Source: Idiomarina baltica OS145 (GTDB lineage Bacteria; Pseudomonadota; Gammaproteobacteria; Enterobacterales; Alteromonadaceae). Taken from it: DNA of 64,000 nucleotides. Where the stretch lies: assembly GCF_000152885.1 (NCBI RefSeq), contig NZ_CH672405.1:224658-288657 (forward strand), given 5' to 3'. Under the pieces are notes generated by a model that did not search any database, was not told where the DNA came from, and worked only from the letters and a program-made list of their open reading frames with translations. The translations under genes were made by a program, and so were the position numbers. Positions 16,870 to 26,581 of the stretch are shown in pieces. How positions within the stretch are numbered: the first letter of the stretch is position 1; each line of letters starts with the position of its first letter.

Positions 16870-17977
16870 CATTTATTAACGTATTGCGCGGAGTGAGCTC
16901 GCGTTCACAAAATGCCTTGAGAGAGACCTCATAGCCCTGCTCTTGTAAAAATACAGCCCTATCAAGTAATAACCAACGTTCAAGATATGGCTGAAATTTC
17001 AGTCTCACCTGTTCTATCGCCTCAGTCACTAAAAACCGTTGCTCACCACGTTCTAACCAATAGTCAGCATCAAAACATGAGCTTAAATTAATCTCATGTT
17101 GTGCCGCAGCCCAATGACAAAAGTCTTTGAATGAACCGGAAAAAATCGCCTTGGATACTGAATTAAGCGGTTGGTAGTGCGGATCATTCAAATGATCTTG
17201 GCGCCAAGACTCATAACCCAAGCGCCACACGAGCTCTGTTTGACGCAACTCTCGCTCCCGTTTTCCCGCGGTAACAAGCCCTTGCGCTGCGAGCCTAAGT
17301 GCGTTTTTACTCAGTCTTAAGTCACACTGTTGTGCGGCCTTGGACAACGGTTCATAGTGCCCCTGCCGAATTAAATGATAGCAACACGGCGCCACCAAAA
17401 TATCTCGTATCTGTGCTTCAGTAGCGTGCTCCAACAGCCTAATATGTAAGTCACCGCATGCGTGTAATGCCACAGCCGTTTGACATCTGCGAAGTGTTTG
17501 CTGAATTTTATCATCACCGTCCTTCGCTAAGACATCCTGCTGAATAAACGTCTGCGGCAGTCGGTGATGTTGTGCAAGCTCAGTGCCCTCTGCACACAGC
17601 GCAGATTGCCACTCAATACTGACCACTGGACGTTGTTGGGTAAAACTCAACAATCGCCCTAAATGCCCCTTACCAGCACACCACTCTGTGACTATCGTCG
17701 AGTGTTTAGGTACGTGGTCGATAAACGCCTGCACTTGCGATAATTTACGGCCTTTGATGCCTTGGATAAGCCAAAATGGCAGGGGATGCTCTGAAGCTTT
17801 ACTCGATTCATACGCCCACACGGGATCGACTAGTAATCGCAGGTCGTCGAGTACCCTAGCGAGCGTCGATTCGCTTTCCCAGGGTAACTCCGTGTGTTCG
17901 AATGCAACAATGTCCCAAAATGCCCTGCTATCTGAAAGCGCCTGACTGTATTGCTCGAGCAGTTCTTTTAAGTTCAC
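16853..17977 (-). CDS. SAM-dependent methyltransferase, Methyltransf_32 type
   Basis: 374 residues. The SAM loop is VTEWCAGKGHLGRLL (about residue 95), followed by VALHACGDLHIRLL and the tell-tale APCCYHLI, the sequence features of the Methyltransf_32 group related to Trm13/METTL25-like enzymes. The long C-terminal part (RFLVTEAIEQVRLKFQPYLE) is of unknown role. Cytoplasmic. Likely modifies RNA, but no substrate can be assigned. Monocistronic. Confidence 0.78.
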   Translation of the reverse strand: MNLKELLEQYSQALSDSRAFWDIVAFEHTELPWESESTLARVLDDLRLLVDPVWAYESSKASEHPLPFWLIQGIKGRKLSQVQAFIDHVPKHSTIVTEWCAGKGHLGRLLSFTQQRPVVSIEWQSALCAEGTELAQHHRLPQTFIQQDVLAKDGDDKIQQTLRRCQTAVALHACGDLHIRLLEHATEAQIRDILVAPCCYHLIRQGHYEPLSKAAQQCDLRLSKNALRLAAQGLVTAGKRERELRQTELVWRLGYESWRQDHLNDPHYQPLNSVSKAIFSGSFKDFCHWAAAQHEINLSSCFDADYWLERGEQRFLVTEAIEQVRLKFQPYLERWLLLDRAVFLQEQGYEVSLKAFCERELTPRNTLINARARI

Positions 17978-18009
17978 AGCGTTGACCTAATTAATAACCG
18001 ATAAGTAGT

Positions 18010-19263
18010 TTATCTTACTTGATAGCCATTCTTCCAGACAGCCTGAGGGTCTAATAGTAAATGCATTCCCTGCGCGGGTGATGGACCGATCAACACCATG
18101 TCGGCGCGTTGCCCCACAGCGATACGCCCTCGGCCTTTAATTCGCCAACGCTCAGCTGCCAGTGCAGTTGCTGAATGAATGGCAACTTGCCAATTAACAG
18201 CTTGAGCTTCGAGCCACATGAGCTCTGCTATTAGGCTGATGCCGTGTTCGGTACCTGGGTTGGGAGCATCACTCCCGACCAGCACATCAAGCTCGCTCTC
18301 ATCAAGTAACCGAGTGTTAGTTTTTAAGTTATTATAAAATGAGGTTGAGGCCATGTTCGCGCCACCACGGCTCAAGTTATTTAGTTTTTGCTGATTAAAA
18401 CAGTCTCCACAGGCGGGCAAGAGTACCTGCTTATTAAATTCACCGTGCACTAAGTGCTCATAAATTATATTGGTTGGTACGATGAACACCTGTAATTGTT
18501 CCATTTTATCAATCAGTTGTTCGCTTATAGGTTGGTCGAAAAAACCATGCACCAAACCATCAGCGCCGGCTGTAACGGCGTGCTCGGCAGAAAGATGGTC
18601 GGCGACATGAACAACGGCTAGCACCTGTTGGTCATGTGCGGCTTGAATAACGCGCTGCAGTTGTTGGTAACTTATTGATGGTCGATGGGGATAGTCAACG
18701 TCTTCTGCGGTATACACAATCTTAATAAAGTCCGAGCCTTCAGCAAGGCGTTCCGAGACAGCACTCTCCGCGCTATCATCGTCAGCGAGTGGGTGGGGGC
18801 TAAACCCAAACTGCGTTCCATGTCCATCAGGCGCTGTAACCAACCGGCCAGCCCCCCACATATCCGCCTCCTGTTGCAATTGCACCGAGTTGCGTTGCTG
18901 CCGAGCTCGGCGTAATTCGCTTGGATGCCCAAATAGATCAATCACCGTTGTCACACCAAAATCAAGTGCGCGTTCTCGCGCATCACCCCAAGTATGGACA
19001 TGGCTATCAATCAGCCCAGGAATAATCCACTGGTCTGGCTTGGTGGGATAAACACGTTGAACCGCTTTCGGAGGCTGCGATTCAACTCGCACAATAACGC
19101 CCTCTTCGACCGAAACATAATGCGCTCGTAGCACCTTCTCACCATCGAATACATTGATAGGCCCAATGGTAAAGCTATTGTCCTCGACCGGGGCTGGCTC
19201 AGGTAATAACCACAATAGCGCAGCGACAGCCCCAGCGCCGATAATCCAAGTAAGTTTATTCAT
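18010..19263 (-). CDS. Membrane-anchored amidohydrolase (imidazolonepropionase-like)
   Basis: About 417 residues from the ATG at 19263, which has GGAG six bases upstream; a GTG four codons earlier has no good RBS. An N-terminal hydrophobic helix (ionic anchor or signal) precedes a metal-dependent amidohydrolase: IDSHVHTWGD (HxH), FIKIVY (bridging Lys), VHVADH, VHGFFD and VGSDAPNPG. All metal ligands look present, so an active, probably periplasm-facing hydrolase. It overlaps the ABC permease gene and is the third gene of an exporter operon, so it may destroy or process the exported compound. Confidence 0.83.
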   Translation of the reverse strand: MNKLTWIIGAGAVAALLWLLPEPAPVEDNSFTIGPINVFDGEKVLRAHYVSVEEGVIVRVESQPPKAVQRVYPTKPDQWIIPGLIDSHVHTWGDARERALDFGVTTVIDLFGHPSELRRARQQRNSVQLQQEADMWGAGRLVTAPDGHGTQFGFSPHPLADDDSAESAVSERLAEGSDFIKIVYTAEDVDYPHRPSISYQQLQRVIQAAHDQQVLAVVHVADHLSAEHAVTAGADGLVHGFFDQPISEQLIDKMEQLQVFIVPTNIIYEHLVHGEFNKQVLLPACGDCFNQQKLNNLSRGGANMASTSFYNNLKTNTRLLDESELDVLVGSDAPNPGTEHGISLIAELMWLEAQAVNWQVAIHSATALAAERWRIKGRGRIAVGQRADMVLIGPSPAQGMHLLLDPQAVWKNGYQVR

Positions 19264-19996
19264 GACTGGCTCCACTGAAGCGACCAGATAGGCTTCTTAA
19301 CACTGCCATCATACTGATACTGAAAAGGCACAAGTAGATAATATGCCAGTACCAGCTCACCTCATCGCCCTTCCCGATAACCGCATAGCCTAATTGCACC
19401 AAGTGATAACTGGGCAACCCATAAGCGATCCATTGCACCCAGTCCGGCATCAAAAACAGGGGAAACCACAAGCCAGACAGCAACGCCATGGGTAGATAGA
19501 TCAGGTTAACAACGCCTGCGGCAGCGCGGTCGGCTACTAAAGCGCCAATGAGCATCCCTAAAGCGGCAAAAGGCAAAGTACCTAAGGTAAAAATAAGTGT
19601 TAAGAGACCCCACTGCCAAAACCATAATCGGACACCGGCAAGCCAAGCCGACTCGATGTAAAGTAAGAGCAGGATCACTGCAGAAAAAGCGGCGCTGTTG
19701 ACTAACTTGGCAAAAATAAAGCTATTGAACTGCATTGGCGACAATAGCTTTAAGGTGAGCCAGCCATGAGTGCGTTCACTCGCAATACTTACCGCAAGGT
19801 GAAAAAACGGTGGTCCCATAATGCCAAAACAAGCATAGGAGATAAGAAGGTAATCACTGTGGCCGTTGGAAAAATCCACCATGATGCCAAAAAAGAAGTA
19901 GAACACGACCGGGAACGCAAACGCCGGTATGTAAAAGCTGGGCGAGCGAAGCAAGGCTCGCATATCCATTTGAGCTTCAACGATCCATTGACTCAT
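19256..19996 (-). CDS. ABC-2 type transporter permease (LnrM/LnrN-like)
   Basis: 246 residues with six hydrophobic segments, the ABC2_membrane pattern: FYIPAFAFPVVFYFFFGIMV, ISYACFGIMGPPFF and LPMALLSGLWFPLFLMP near the end. Partner of the ATPase encoded upstream with a four-base overlap. Together they form an exporter of the linearmycin-resistance kind; the companion histidine kinase and regulator are encoded divergently at 20817-22501. Confidence 0.88.
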   Translation of the reverse strand: MSQWIVEAQMDMRALLRSPSFYIPAFAFPVVFYFFFGIMVDFSNGHSDYLLISYACFGIMGPPFFHLAVSIASERTHGWLTLKLLSPMQFNSFIFAKLVNSAAFSAVILLLLYIESAWLAGVRLWFWQWGLLTLIFTLGTLPFAALGMLIGALVADRAAAGVVNLIYLPMALLSGLWFPLFLMPDWVQWIAYGLPSYHLVQLGYAVIGKGDEVSWYWHIIYLCLFSISMMAVLRSLSGRFSGASHE

Positions 19997-20694
19997 GACG
20001 TAGCTCCTCCAATCAATGTGGACATCAGTTGTTCTAAAGACATACTTTTTATCGGTAATTTTTCGGCGGGCGCCTGTTTACGCAAAAGTACGACAGAGTC
20101 TGCCAATTGGTAGGCTTCCTCTATGTAATGCGTGGTTAGAATAATTGCGACACCCTGACTTTTCAGCGATTCGATACAACGCCACATCTGTTGCCGCGTA
20201 CTTAGGTCCATTCCAACGCTAGGTTCATCCAAAAACAGTAGTTGCGGTCGCCCAATAAGCGCGAGCGTAAACATGACACGTTGCTGCTCTCCTCCCGACA
20301 GCACAGCGAAACGCTTATGTAGTAACGACTCGATAGGTAGGAGTTGCTTCAACTCCTCGATACCGACGGGCTTAGTGTAGTAACTTTGGTAAAGCGTAAT
20401 TTGCTCTTGCACAGTCAATTGCCCATTCACAGCGCCAACTTGCATGACCACGCCCCAGCGCTGTTTAAGTGACGGACTTCTGCTTTTTTTAGGCTGTTGT
20501 TCACCAAACAGGCTAATTTGGCCCGCGTCCGGAGCAGTCAGTCCAAGAATACAGCGAATAAGCGTCGTCTTACCGACGCCATTCTCACCCAGTACCGCAA
20601 CGACCTCACCACCGTTAACATTCAAAGAAAATTCGCTTAGTACAGGCGTGTTAGCGTAGGTCTTCGATAAATTTGTAATTGATAGAACCGTCAT
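19993..20694 (-). CDS. ABC transporter ATP-binding protein
   Basis: 233 residues. Walker A GENGVGKTTL, Q-loop region VMQVGAVNGQLTVQEQ, signature LSGGEQQR, Walker B LLFLDEPSVGMD and the H-loop TTHYIEEA are all intact. Drives the permease of the next gene. The drug-resistance type GxDPxxR variant (VGMDLSTRQQ) resembles LnrL/CcmA ATPases. First gene of the operon, divergent from the two-component genes. Confidence 0.92.
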   Translation of the reverse strand: MTVLSITNLSKTYANTPVLSEFSLNVNGGEVVAVLGENGVGKTTLIRCILGLTAPDAGQISLFGEQQPKKSRSPSLKQRWGVVMQVGAVNGQLTVQEQITLYQSYYTKPVGIEELKQLLPIESLLHKRFAVLSGGEQQRVMFTLALIGRPQLLFLDEPSVGMDLSTRQQMWRCIESLKSQGVAIILTTHYIEEAYQLADSVVLLRKQAPAEKLPIKSMSLEQLMSTLIGGATS

Positions 20695-20768
20695 TACTCA
20701 CCTCCATTTTCTGCTAGCTTAGTGAGTTACCCCGAACGGAGGCAGTCATCTTTGTCATTTTATTGTGA

Positions 20769-20780
20769 TGACAATTGTCA
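20769..20780. promoter_or_regulatory. Palindromic operator in ABC/TCS divergent promoter
   Basis: TGACAATTGTCA is a perfect 12-base palindrome midway between the divergent ABC exporter and histidine-kinase genes; TTGTCA recurs at about 20754, and an ATGAAA/TTTCAT pair lies at 20786-20807. It suits dimer binding by the NarL-type regulator encoded at 21905. Confidence 0.45.
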
Positions 20781-20816
20781 CTAGCATGAAATGAAGGTTC
20801 GTTTCATAATGCAACT

Positions 20817-21902
20817 ATGAAATTAAAACAGCCGCAGCTTTCTCTTGAACGTAAATACGCTTGGGTTTACCTGATGAACCTGGGCTTTTTCGTCGTGCCA
20901 ATGTTTCTATACCCGTTCACAGTATTGGAATATCTCGCGATGACAGCTGCGCTGATTGGCTTTGTGGCAAGCTACTATTGGGCATTCAGCGTTTCATCAG
21001 CTCACATGTTGAAGCCGATTATCGTTATGTATGGGATCGCATGCGCGATTACCCCGATTAACCCCGCATCAATCACCATGTTCGCCTTTATTGGCTTTTT
21101 CTTGGGGTTCGCCTATCGTCTCCGACCCGCTCTATTGGGGCTGCTTGCTATTATATTGACACTTGCGTTGTTGCATTATTATGTCGTCGACACGTGGTCT
21201 TGGTTTGTTTATTACGGTGCAATATTAAGCGCTGCGATTTTTATCATTGGGCGTGTCGAGCGCGTGCGTCAAGAGCACTTACTGAGCCAGCAGCGCACTG
21301 ATTTAGAAATTGAACAACTCGCTACTACGTTAGAACGCGAGCGCATTGCTCGTGATCTGCACGACACTTTAGGGCACACGCTTACCAGTGTGCTACTCAA
21401 GGCTGAATTGGCGCAACGCCACATTCATTCTGGTCAGGGCGACGCAGCCAGTCATCACTTGAAAGAGCTGACCGAGATTGCGCGGACCTGTTTAAAGCAA
21501 GTCAGAGAGAGCGTAACCGGTTATAAACATGGCGGTTTTGACTTTGTGCTACAACAACTCTCCGTACGCTTACAGGAAGCGGGATTCAAAGTTCATGTAG
21601 AGGGAGCGCTTACTCAGTTAAATAGGGCTTATGAAACGCCGCTTGTTTTGGCGCTCACCGAACTCGTGACAAATATCATTCGTCACAGTGAGGGGGATCA
21701 CGTTCTCATAAAACTTATAGAGAAGGCTGATAATACCTACATTGAAATATTCGATAATGGACGCGTTACTGAGTTCGAGTTTGGTAATGGCTTGTTGGGA
21801 GTTAATGAGCGTATTGAACGCCTCGGTGGGCATATTGATATCAACACAACACAAGGTTGCCAAGTAAAGTTGTTCTTACCCGCAGCCGTAGTGGAATCCT
21901 GA
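20817..21902 (+). CDS. DesK-type sensor histidine kinase
   Basis: 361 residues. About five or six hydrophobic helices in the first 145 residues and no large periplasmic domain, as in membrane-stress sensors. HisKA_3 site ERIARDLHDTLGHTL with His182, N-box TELVTNIIRH and a short ATPase lid ending NGLLGVNERIERLGGHI. Likely phosphorylates the regulator two bases downstream. Context mirrors LnrJK/YvfTU systems in which the kinase senses membrane-active compounds and induces the adjacent exporter. Confidence 0.9.
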   Translation: MKLKQPQLSLERKYAWVYLMNLGFFVVPMFLYPFTVLEYLAMTAALIGFVASYYWAFSVSSAHMLKPIIVMYGIACAITPINPASITMFAFIGFFLGFAYRLRPALLGLLAIILTLALLHYYVVDTWSWFVYYGAILSAAIFIIGRVERVRQEHLLSQQRTDLEIEQLATTLERERIARDLHDTLGHTLTSVLLKAELAQRHIHSGQGDAASHHLKELTEIARTCLKQVRESVTGYKHGGFDFVLQQLSVRLQEAGFKVHVEGALTQLNRAYETPLVLALTELVTNIIRHSEGDHVLIKLIEKADNTYIEIFDNGRVTEFEFGNGLLGVNERIERLGGHIDINTTQGCQVKLFLPAAVVES

Positions 21903-21904
21903 CT

Positions 21905-22501
21905 ATGAAAATATTATTGGCTGAAGACCAAGCGATGGTGCGAACCGCCTTAGCGAGTCTACTGCGCTTAGATGGCGAATATGATGTCGATGAAGCCGCT
22001 GATGGAAACGAAGCTATAAATAGTCTTGAAGAGAATACCTATGACTTACTACTGACCGATATAGAAATGCCACATAGGACGGGGATTGACCTCGTGCATT
22101 GGGTCAAAGCTAACGCGCCTTCCACTAAAACAGTGATCATAACGACATTTAATCGCAGTGGTTATGTGAATCGTGCTGTGCAGGCGGGCGTTGATGGTTT
22201 TCTACTAAAAGATGCGCCGGTTGAGCAACTCATGCAATCATTGACTGCCATTTTGGCAGGCAAACGCGTGATTGACTCTGAGCTACTACTCAATAGCTTT
22301 AATCAAATTGACCCGTTAACAGAAAAGGAACGCAAAGCCCTCCGGCTAGCCGCCGATGGACTGGCAACATCAGCAATTGCCAAGCAACTATTTATCGCTG
22401 AGGGCACCGCACGTAACTATCTATCCGAAGCGATTGCAAAAGTCGGTGCTAAAAATCGCGTCGAGGCAGCTCGTATTGCCCAGCTAAAAGGATGGTTATA
22501 G
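21905..22501 (+). CDS. NarL/DesR-type response regulator
   Basis: 198 residues from the ATG at 21905; earlier in-frame starts would lie inside the kinase gene. Receiver with phosphoacceptor Asp52 (LLTDIEMP), Thr in IITTFNRS and Lys in FLLKDAP. The C-terminal LuxR-type helix-turn-helix starts at DPLTEKERKALRLAADG. Coupled to the kinase gene. Predicted target: the palindrome at 20769-20780 controlling the divergent exporter operon. Confidence 0.9.
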   Translation: MKILLAEDQAMVRTALASLLRLDGEYDVDEAADGNEAINSLEENTYDLLLTDIEMPHRTGIDLVHWVKANAPSTKTVIITTFNRSGYVNRAVQAGVDGFLLKDAPVEQLMQSLTAILAGKRVIDSELLLNSFNQIDPLTEKERKALRLAADGLATSAIAKQLFIAEGTARNYLSEAIAKVGAKNRVEAARIAQLKGWL

Positions 22502-22733
22502 ATAATTAACTAGGAATCGTTAACCAAAGACTCCCCATGAGTAATAAGGTTAACGTTATAATTGGTACGAATAATGCTGACGAATGCTTCTTCATAGCGC
22601 CCCCAATTTGTTGTTATTTTTGTTAACGTATTGTTATAGAAAAAGATTTATCGTGTGTCAATGCTTTGCACTTCGTGCTACGCTTGATCGCGCAATCACA
22701 TCGACCCTCTTTTTCAGAAAAAGTTCAATTTTT

Positions 22734-23573
22734 ATGTATGATCACGCGTCTGAAATAGTTAAGGCTGCTGAATTGCTTCGTGGCAACACCCCGTTTACTT
22801 TGTTGTCTGGCGCGGGGCTAAGCACCGATTCGGGGATTCCTGCCTACCGTAATGCTCAGGGTCAATGGGTTCACTCGCCCCCGATGCAACACCATGACTT
22901 TATGAATAATGATGCGGCGCGAAAACGCTATTGGGCGCGTAGCTTAGGCGGCTGGTTAAATTTATATCATGCGCAACCAAACCGTGCACATCAGGTTATC
23001 GCACAGTTTCAACAACACGGGTTTATCGATACCGTTATTACGCAAAATGTTGATGGACTGCATCAAAAAGCAGGGAGTTCAACGGTGATTAACCTTCACG
23101 GATACGCCAACGACATCGTCTGTATGACGTGCGGCGATAGATCACCTCGTTTCGATTTACATCAACGATATGCCGAGCTCAATCCACGATTTAATCAATC
23201 AGTTTCGGTCATTAAGCCAGATGGCGATGCAAAACTATCAGCACCAACGGACGAATTTAAACTCATCCATTGCGATCATTGTGGCGGGATCTTAAAGCCC
23301 GATGTGGTCTACTTCGGCGATAATGTACCCAAAAAACGAGTTGAAGCCTGTTATCAAGCTATTGATGACAGTCAAGGTTTACTTATCGTTGGTTCCTCAT
23401 TAAAAGTGTTTTCGGGATTTCGTTTTGCTCGCTATGCCTATCAACAAGATAAGCCAGTGATTATTATCACAAAAGGTATAACGCGAGCGGATGATTTAGC
23501 CACGATTAAGATTGACGGAAACATTGCGGAAACGCTTGACCAATTTCGTCGTTTATTACGACTGCCAAAATAA
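22734..23573 (+). CDS. Sir2-family NAD-dependent protein deacylase
   Basis: 279 residues from the ATG at 22734; the open frame extends further upstream but without sirtuin similarity. Motifs: LSGAGLSTDSGIPAYR (NAD loop), TQNVDGLHQKAG, catalytic His in NLHGYAND, zinc Cys pairs CMTC and CDHC, then KPDVVYFGDNVP and GSSLKVFSG. This resembles the class II/SIRT4-like bacterial group. Uses NAD to remove acyl groups from lysines. Monocistronic; followed by an intrinsic terminator. Confidence 0.9.
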   Translation: MYDHASEIVKAAELLRGNTPFTLLSGAGLSTDSGIPAYRNAQGQWVHSPPMQHHDFMNNDAARKRYWARSLGGWLNLYHAQPNRAHQVIAQFQQHGFIDTVITQNVDGLHQKAGSSTVINLHGYANDIVCMTCGDRSPRFDLHQRYAELNPRFNQSVSVIKPDGDAKLSAPTDEFKLIHCDHCGGILKPDVVYFGDNVPKKRVEACYQAIDDSQGLLIVGSSLKVFSGFRFARYAYQQDKPVIIITKGITRADDLATIKIDGNIAETLDQFRRLLRLPK

Positions 23574-23600
23574 ACGCAGGTGTTTGTGGCACCTGCGTTT
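23573..23600. terminator. Intrinsic terminator after sirtuin gene
   Basis: Ten-base perfect arms AACGCAGGTG / CACCTGCGTT with a seven-base loop, ending in TTTTG, starting at the last base of the sirtuin stop codon. The reverse side could also serve the convergent subtilase gene. Confidence 0.75.
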
Positions 23601-23625
23601 TGTTGCGGATTTCAGCCTGTAGAGC

Positions 23626-25467
23626 TTAGGGGTTATAGACAACGTTCAACGTTACACCACTAAAGCTTTGATAAGCGCGAATTCCAATATGCCAGGTACC
23701 TGACTGTGGATTCGAAAAGCTACAGCTTTCATTATTGCCACTTAAATACGGACGACAGTCATAACTATTACTTCCAGGCTGACTACCATATTGAACGTAC
23801 AAATCGGCGTCGCCAGAACCACCTGAAATATCAATATCCAGGGTGCTCATACCGGCAGGCACTTCGATGGTATAACGCACCCAACTACCTGTTGATGCAG
23901 AAAGATCGCTTACACTGCCGCCACCGCCAGTCGCACCGCCGTCACCGGGGTCTCCCGAGCCGCCTCCTGAAGCGCCGGTTACTGCACCGCTGGCATCAAC
24001 GATACCGACGCCACAACCACTACAGCTTCCAGGAAAGCTTCGTGCTGTCTGCTTCAAGATGTTTTCAACATCATCTGGGCTAGCGCTCGGGTTAGCCTCT
24101 TTAATCAACGCAGCCACACCCGCTACGTGGGGCGTGGCCATTGATGTTCCTTGGCTGTAGCCGTACGTATCACTTCCAGGTGTACTGGTACCCGAGTTAT
24201 AAGTCGAGAGCACACCATTTGGATCATTGGCGTACGACATTGCGCCACCCGGTGCAGCAACATCCACGTTAGAGCCGTAGTTAGAGTAGTAAGCTCGGCT
24301 TCCATTACGGTTAGTCGCCGCGACGTTGACGACGCCACTGCAGTTACCCGGATTATAATTGGTCGAGTTGTCATTACTATTGCCTGATGCCACAACCACC
24401 GTGGTGCCGTTACCTCGGGCAATATTAATTGCCTGCTGCGTTGCGCTCGAACAAGCGCCCTGTCCACCTAAGCTCATATTGATAACATCGGCTGGATTCG
24501 CATTGCTTGGTACGCCCGATACCGAGCCCCCTGAGGCCCAAATAATACCATCAGCGATATCTGCCGTGGTACCGCCGCAACGACCGAGTACCCGCACAGG
24601 TACTACTTTTGCACCGTAAGCAACCCCAGCTACGCCTTGACCATTATTGGTCACGGCTGCGATGGTGCCTGCCACATGCGTACCGTGCCAGCTTGAGTCC
24701 TGATCTTGAGCAGGATAGCCGTTACCGCAGGCTCCCGCACTCACCCAGTCACCCGGGTCACGCGGATCAGAGTCACGACCATTCCCATCATTACCAATGA
24801 AACTATTAGAAATCATGTCGTACCCGGGCAAAATATTGCTGACGAGATCCGCGTGAGGACGATACCCCGTATCTAAAACCGCGACCACGGTTCCCGCCCC
24901 CGTCACGCTATTCCACGCATTTTCTACATTGAGTCCGCCAGTGGACTCGTAATAGTGCCACTGATCGTTGTAATCCGGATCGTTGGGAGTCGCAAAGTGA
25001 CGTAATAATTTGTTTTCTTCAACACTCGCCACCTCAGGGTGCTTGGCAATTTGCGCCATCATCTTTTTCGCCTGTCCGGGCGGAATTTTCTTATCAAGAT
25101 CAAACACAAAATGGTTAGCCAGACCCATTTCACGCTCAAACTTAATTGAACCCCCGGTCTGGGCAGAGAAATCGCGTGCGACACGACTCGCTGCATTGGC
25201 TACTGCGGCTGCACGACTCAGACCTCGTTGTGCTGCTTGATTCGCCACCTCGTTCATTACTTGTGAACGTTCTTTAAAGGTAACTATGAAGCCTGTGGTT
25301 AAGGATTGATTAGGAGTAACGGTCTGTGTCGGAAGACCGACTGAAGCCTTGGGTGGCTGAAATGATTGGTTAACCGCGACAGCTGAGGGGACCGCTACAG
25401 TCGAAAGTGCAGCACTCACCCACACGGCAAGTCTTTGATTTTTCTTAAAACTTATATGTTTATACAT
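23626..25467 (-). CDS. Secreted subtilisin-like serine protease with PPC domain
   Basis: 613 residues. Signal peptide (to about 32), inhibitor_I9-like propeptide (GFIVTFKERSQV to about 155), S8 catalytic domain with Asp199 (AVLDTGYR), His261 (HGTHVAGT), oxyanion Asn (SGNSND) and Ser442 (GTSMATPH), a Gly-rich linker around 495-520, and a C-terminal pre-peptidase (PPC) domain ending with ADLYVQYG and TWHIGIRAY. Paired cysteines (GSCSGCG) suggest disulfides. Likely exported through type II secretion and self-processed, degrading external proteins. Confidence 0.93.
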   Translation of the reverse strand: MYKHISFKKNQRLAVWVSAALSTVAVPSAVAVNQSFQPPKASVGLPTQTVTPNQSLTTGFIVTFKERSQVMNEVANQAAQRGLSRAAAVANAASRVARDFSAQTGGSIKFEREMGLANHFVFDLDKKIPPGQAKKMMAQIAKHPEVASVEENKLLRHFATPNDPDYNDQWHYYESTGGLNVENAWNSVTGAGTVVAVLDTGYRPHADLVSNILPGYDMISNSFIGNDGNGRDSDPRDPGDWVSAGACGNGYPAQDQDSSWHGTHVAGTIAAVTNNGQGVAGVAYGAKVVPVRVLGRCGGTTADIADGIIWASGGSVSGVPSNANPADVINMSLGGQGACSSATQQAINIARGNGTTVVVASGNSNDNSTNYNPGNCSGVVNVAATNRNGSRAYYSNYGSNVDVAAPGGAMSYANDPNGVLSTYNSGTSTPGSDTYGYSQGTSMATPHVAGVAALIKEANPSASPDDVENILKQTARSFPGSCSGCGVGIVDASGAVTGASGGGSGDPGDGGATGGGGSVSDLSASTGSWVRYTIEVPAGMSTLDIDISGGSGDADLYVQYGSQPGSNSYDCRPYLSGNNESCSFSNPQSGTWHIGIRAYQSFSGVTLNVVYNP

Positions 25468-25675
25468 GGTTAACCTTTTTTGTTATTTGAAGAATACTGG
25501 CAAAAAAGCCAGCCATTAATCATTAACACATGTATATTTTATGTAAATAAATATGACGTCAATTTTACATTACATTTACACATATTGACATCACTAAAAG
25601 GCATAAGCAACGTGTGTATTTGTTTTTAGCCAGGTGTCACTATATGCTCAGGTAAAATCAATTTGAGGAAATCAA

Positions 25676-26581
25676 ATGTCAGCATTTCAATCGCCCTTAC
25701 CCACGCTGTTGATCATTTTAGCGATCATCATTTTATTAGTGCTATCTGTTCGAATCGTTCCCCAACAGCAAGTTTATGTTATTGAGTTATTTGGCAAATA
25801 TCGCCGTATGCTAACTCCTGGCTTAAACTTTATTATTCCGATTATCGAACGCGTAGCTCACAAGCAGTCAATGCGAACGCGAGAGTTACAAGTCAGTGTT
25901 GAGACGAAAACACAAGATAATGTCTTTGTAACCGTCCGCGTCAGTGTGCAGTATCGAGTCGAGAATAAAGACGCCGTTTACAATGCTTTCTACCAACTCG
26001 AAGACCCTGAGCGCCAAATGGAGAGCTATATTTTCAACTCAGTGCGGGCTCAGATTCCAAAACAACCACTTGATGAAGTGTTTGATAACAAAGACGCAAT
26101 CAGTGATGCAGTACAAGCTGAATTAGAGAGTGTCATCGAAGGCTACGGCTTCAACATAATTGCATCGCTCGTTACCGATATCGATCCCGATGAAGAAGTC
26201 AAACATTCGATGAATAAAATCAATGCCGCGGAAAGAGAGCGTCGCGCAGCAGAACACCAAGCGGAAGCAGAAAAAATTCTCGCTGTTAAGAAAGCTGAAG
26301 CAGATAAAGAATCAAAAATCCTTCAAGGTGAAGGGGTCGCAGGACAGCGCAAAGCGATTGCAGAGGGCTTAAGTGAAAGTATCGCCTTAGTACGTAAAGA
26401 GGATAGCGACATCAGTGCTCATGACGTCATCGATCTACTGAAGTTCACCAATTACGTTGATACCTTAGCCGCCTTGGATACCGCAAACAGTAAAGTGATC
26501 ATGGTACCCATGCCAACGACTCAGTTCGAACAATTCAATCAGGCCATTATTCGTGGTAACGAGGCTAGTGCAAAAGACTAG
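25676..26581 (+). CDS. SPFH/stomatin-like membrane protein
   Basis: 301 residues. An N-terminal membrane helix (LPTLLIILAIIILLVLSVRI), then a Band-7 domain (RIVPQQQVYVIELFGKYRRM, LTPGLNFIIPIIERV, VRAQIPKQPLDEVF), a charged coiled coil (AAERERRAAEHQAEAEK) and a C-terminal paraslipin tail. Such proteins form large oligomeric rings at the inner membrane, often partnered by an NfeD protease regulator; no nfeD is seen nearby. The gene stands alone with AGGAAAT as RBS. Confidence 0.9.
   Translation: MSAFQSPLPTLLIILAIIILLVLSVRIVPQQQVYVIELFGKYRRMLTPGLNFIIPIIERVAHKQSMRTRELQVSVETKTQDNVFVTVRVSVQYRVENKDAVYNAFYQLEDPERQMESYIFNSVRAQIPKQPLDEVFDNKDAISDAVQAELESVIEGYGFNIIASLVTDIDPDEEVKHSMNKINAAERERRAAEHQAEAEKILAVKKAEADKESKILQGEGVAGQRKAIAEGLSESIALVRKEDSDISAHDVIDLLKFTNYVDTLAALDTANSKVIMVPMPTTQFEQFNQAIIRGNEASAKD

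Noticed and set aside
22502-22733. A longer N-terminus of the sirtuin from 22584
   Set aside because: The extra 50 codons have no sirtuin similarity, and the ATG at 22734 leads straight into the conserved domain.
24123-24467. Long minus-strand and plus-strand frames within the subtilase
   Set aside because: They are shadows of the Gly/Ser/Thr-rich protease codons, with no RBS and no domain.
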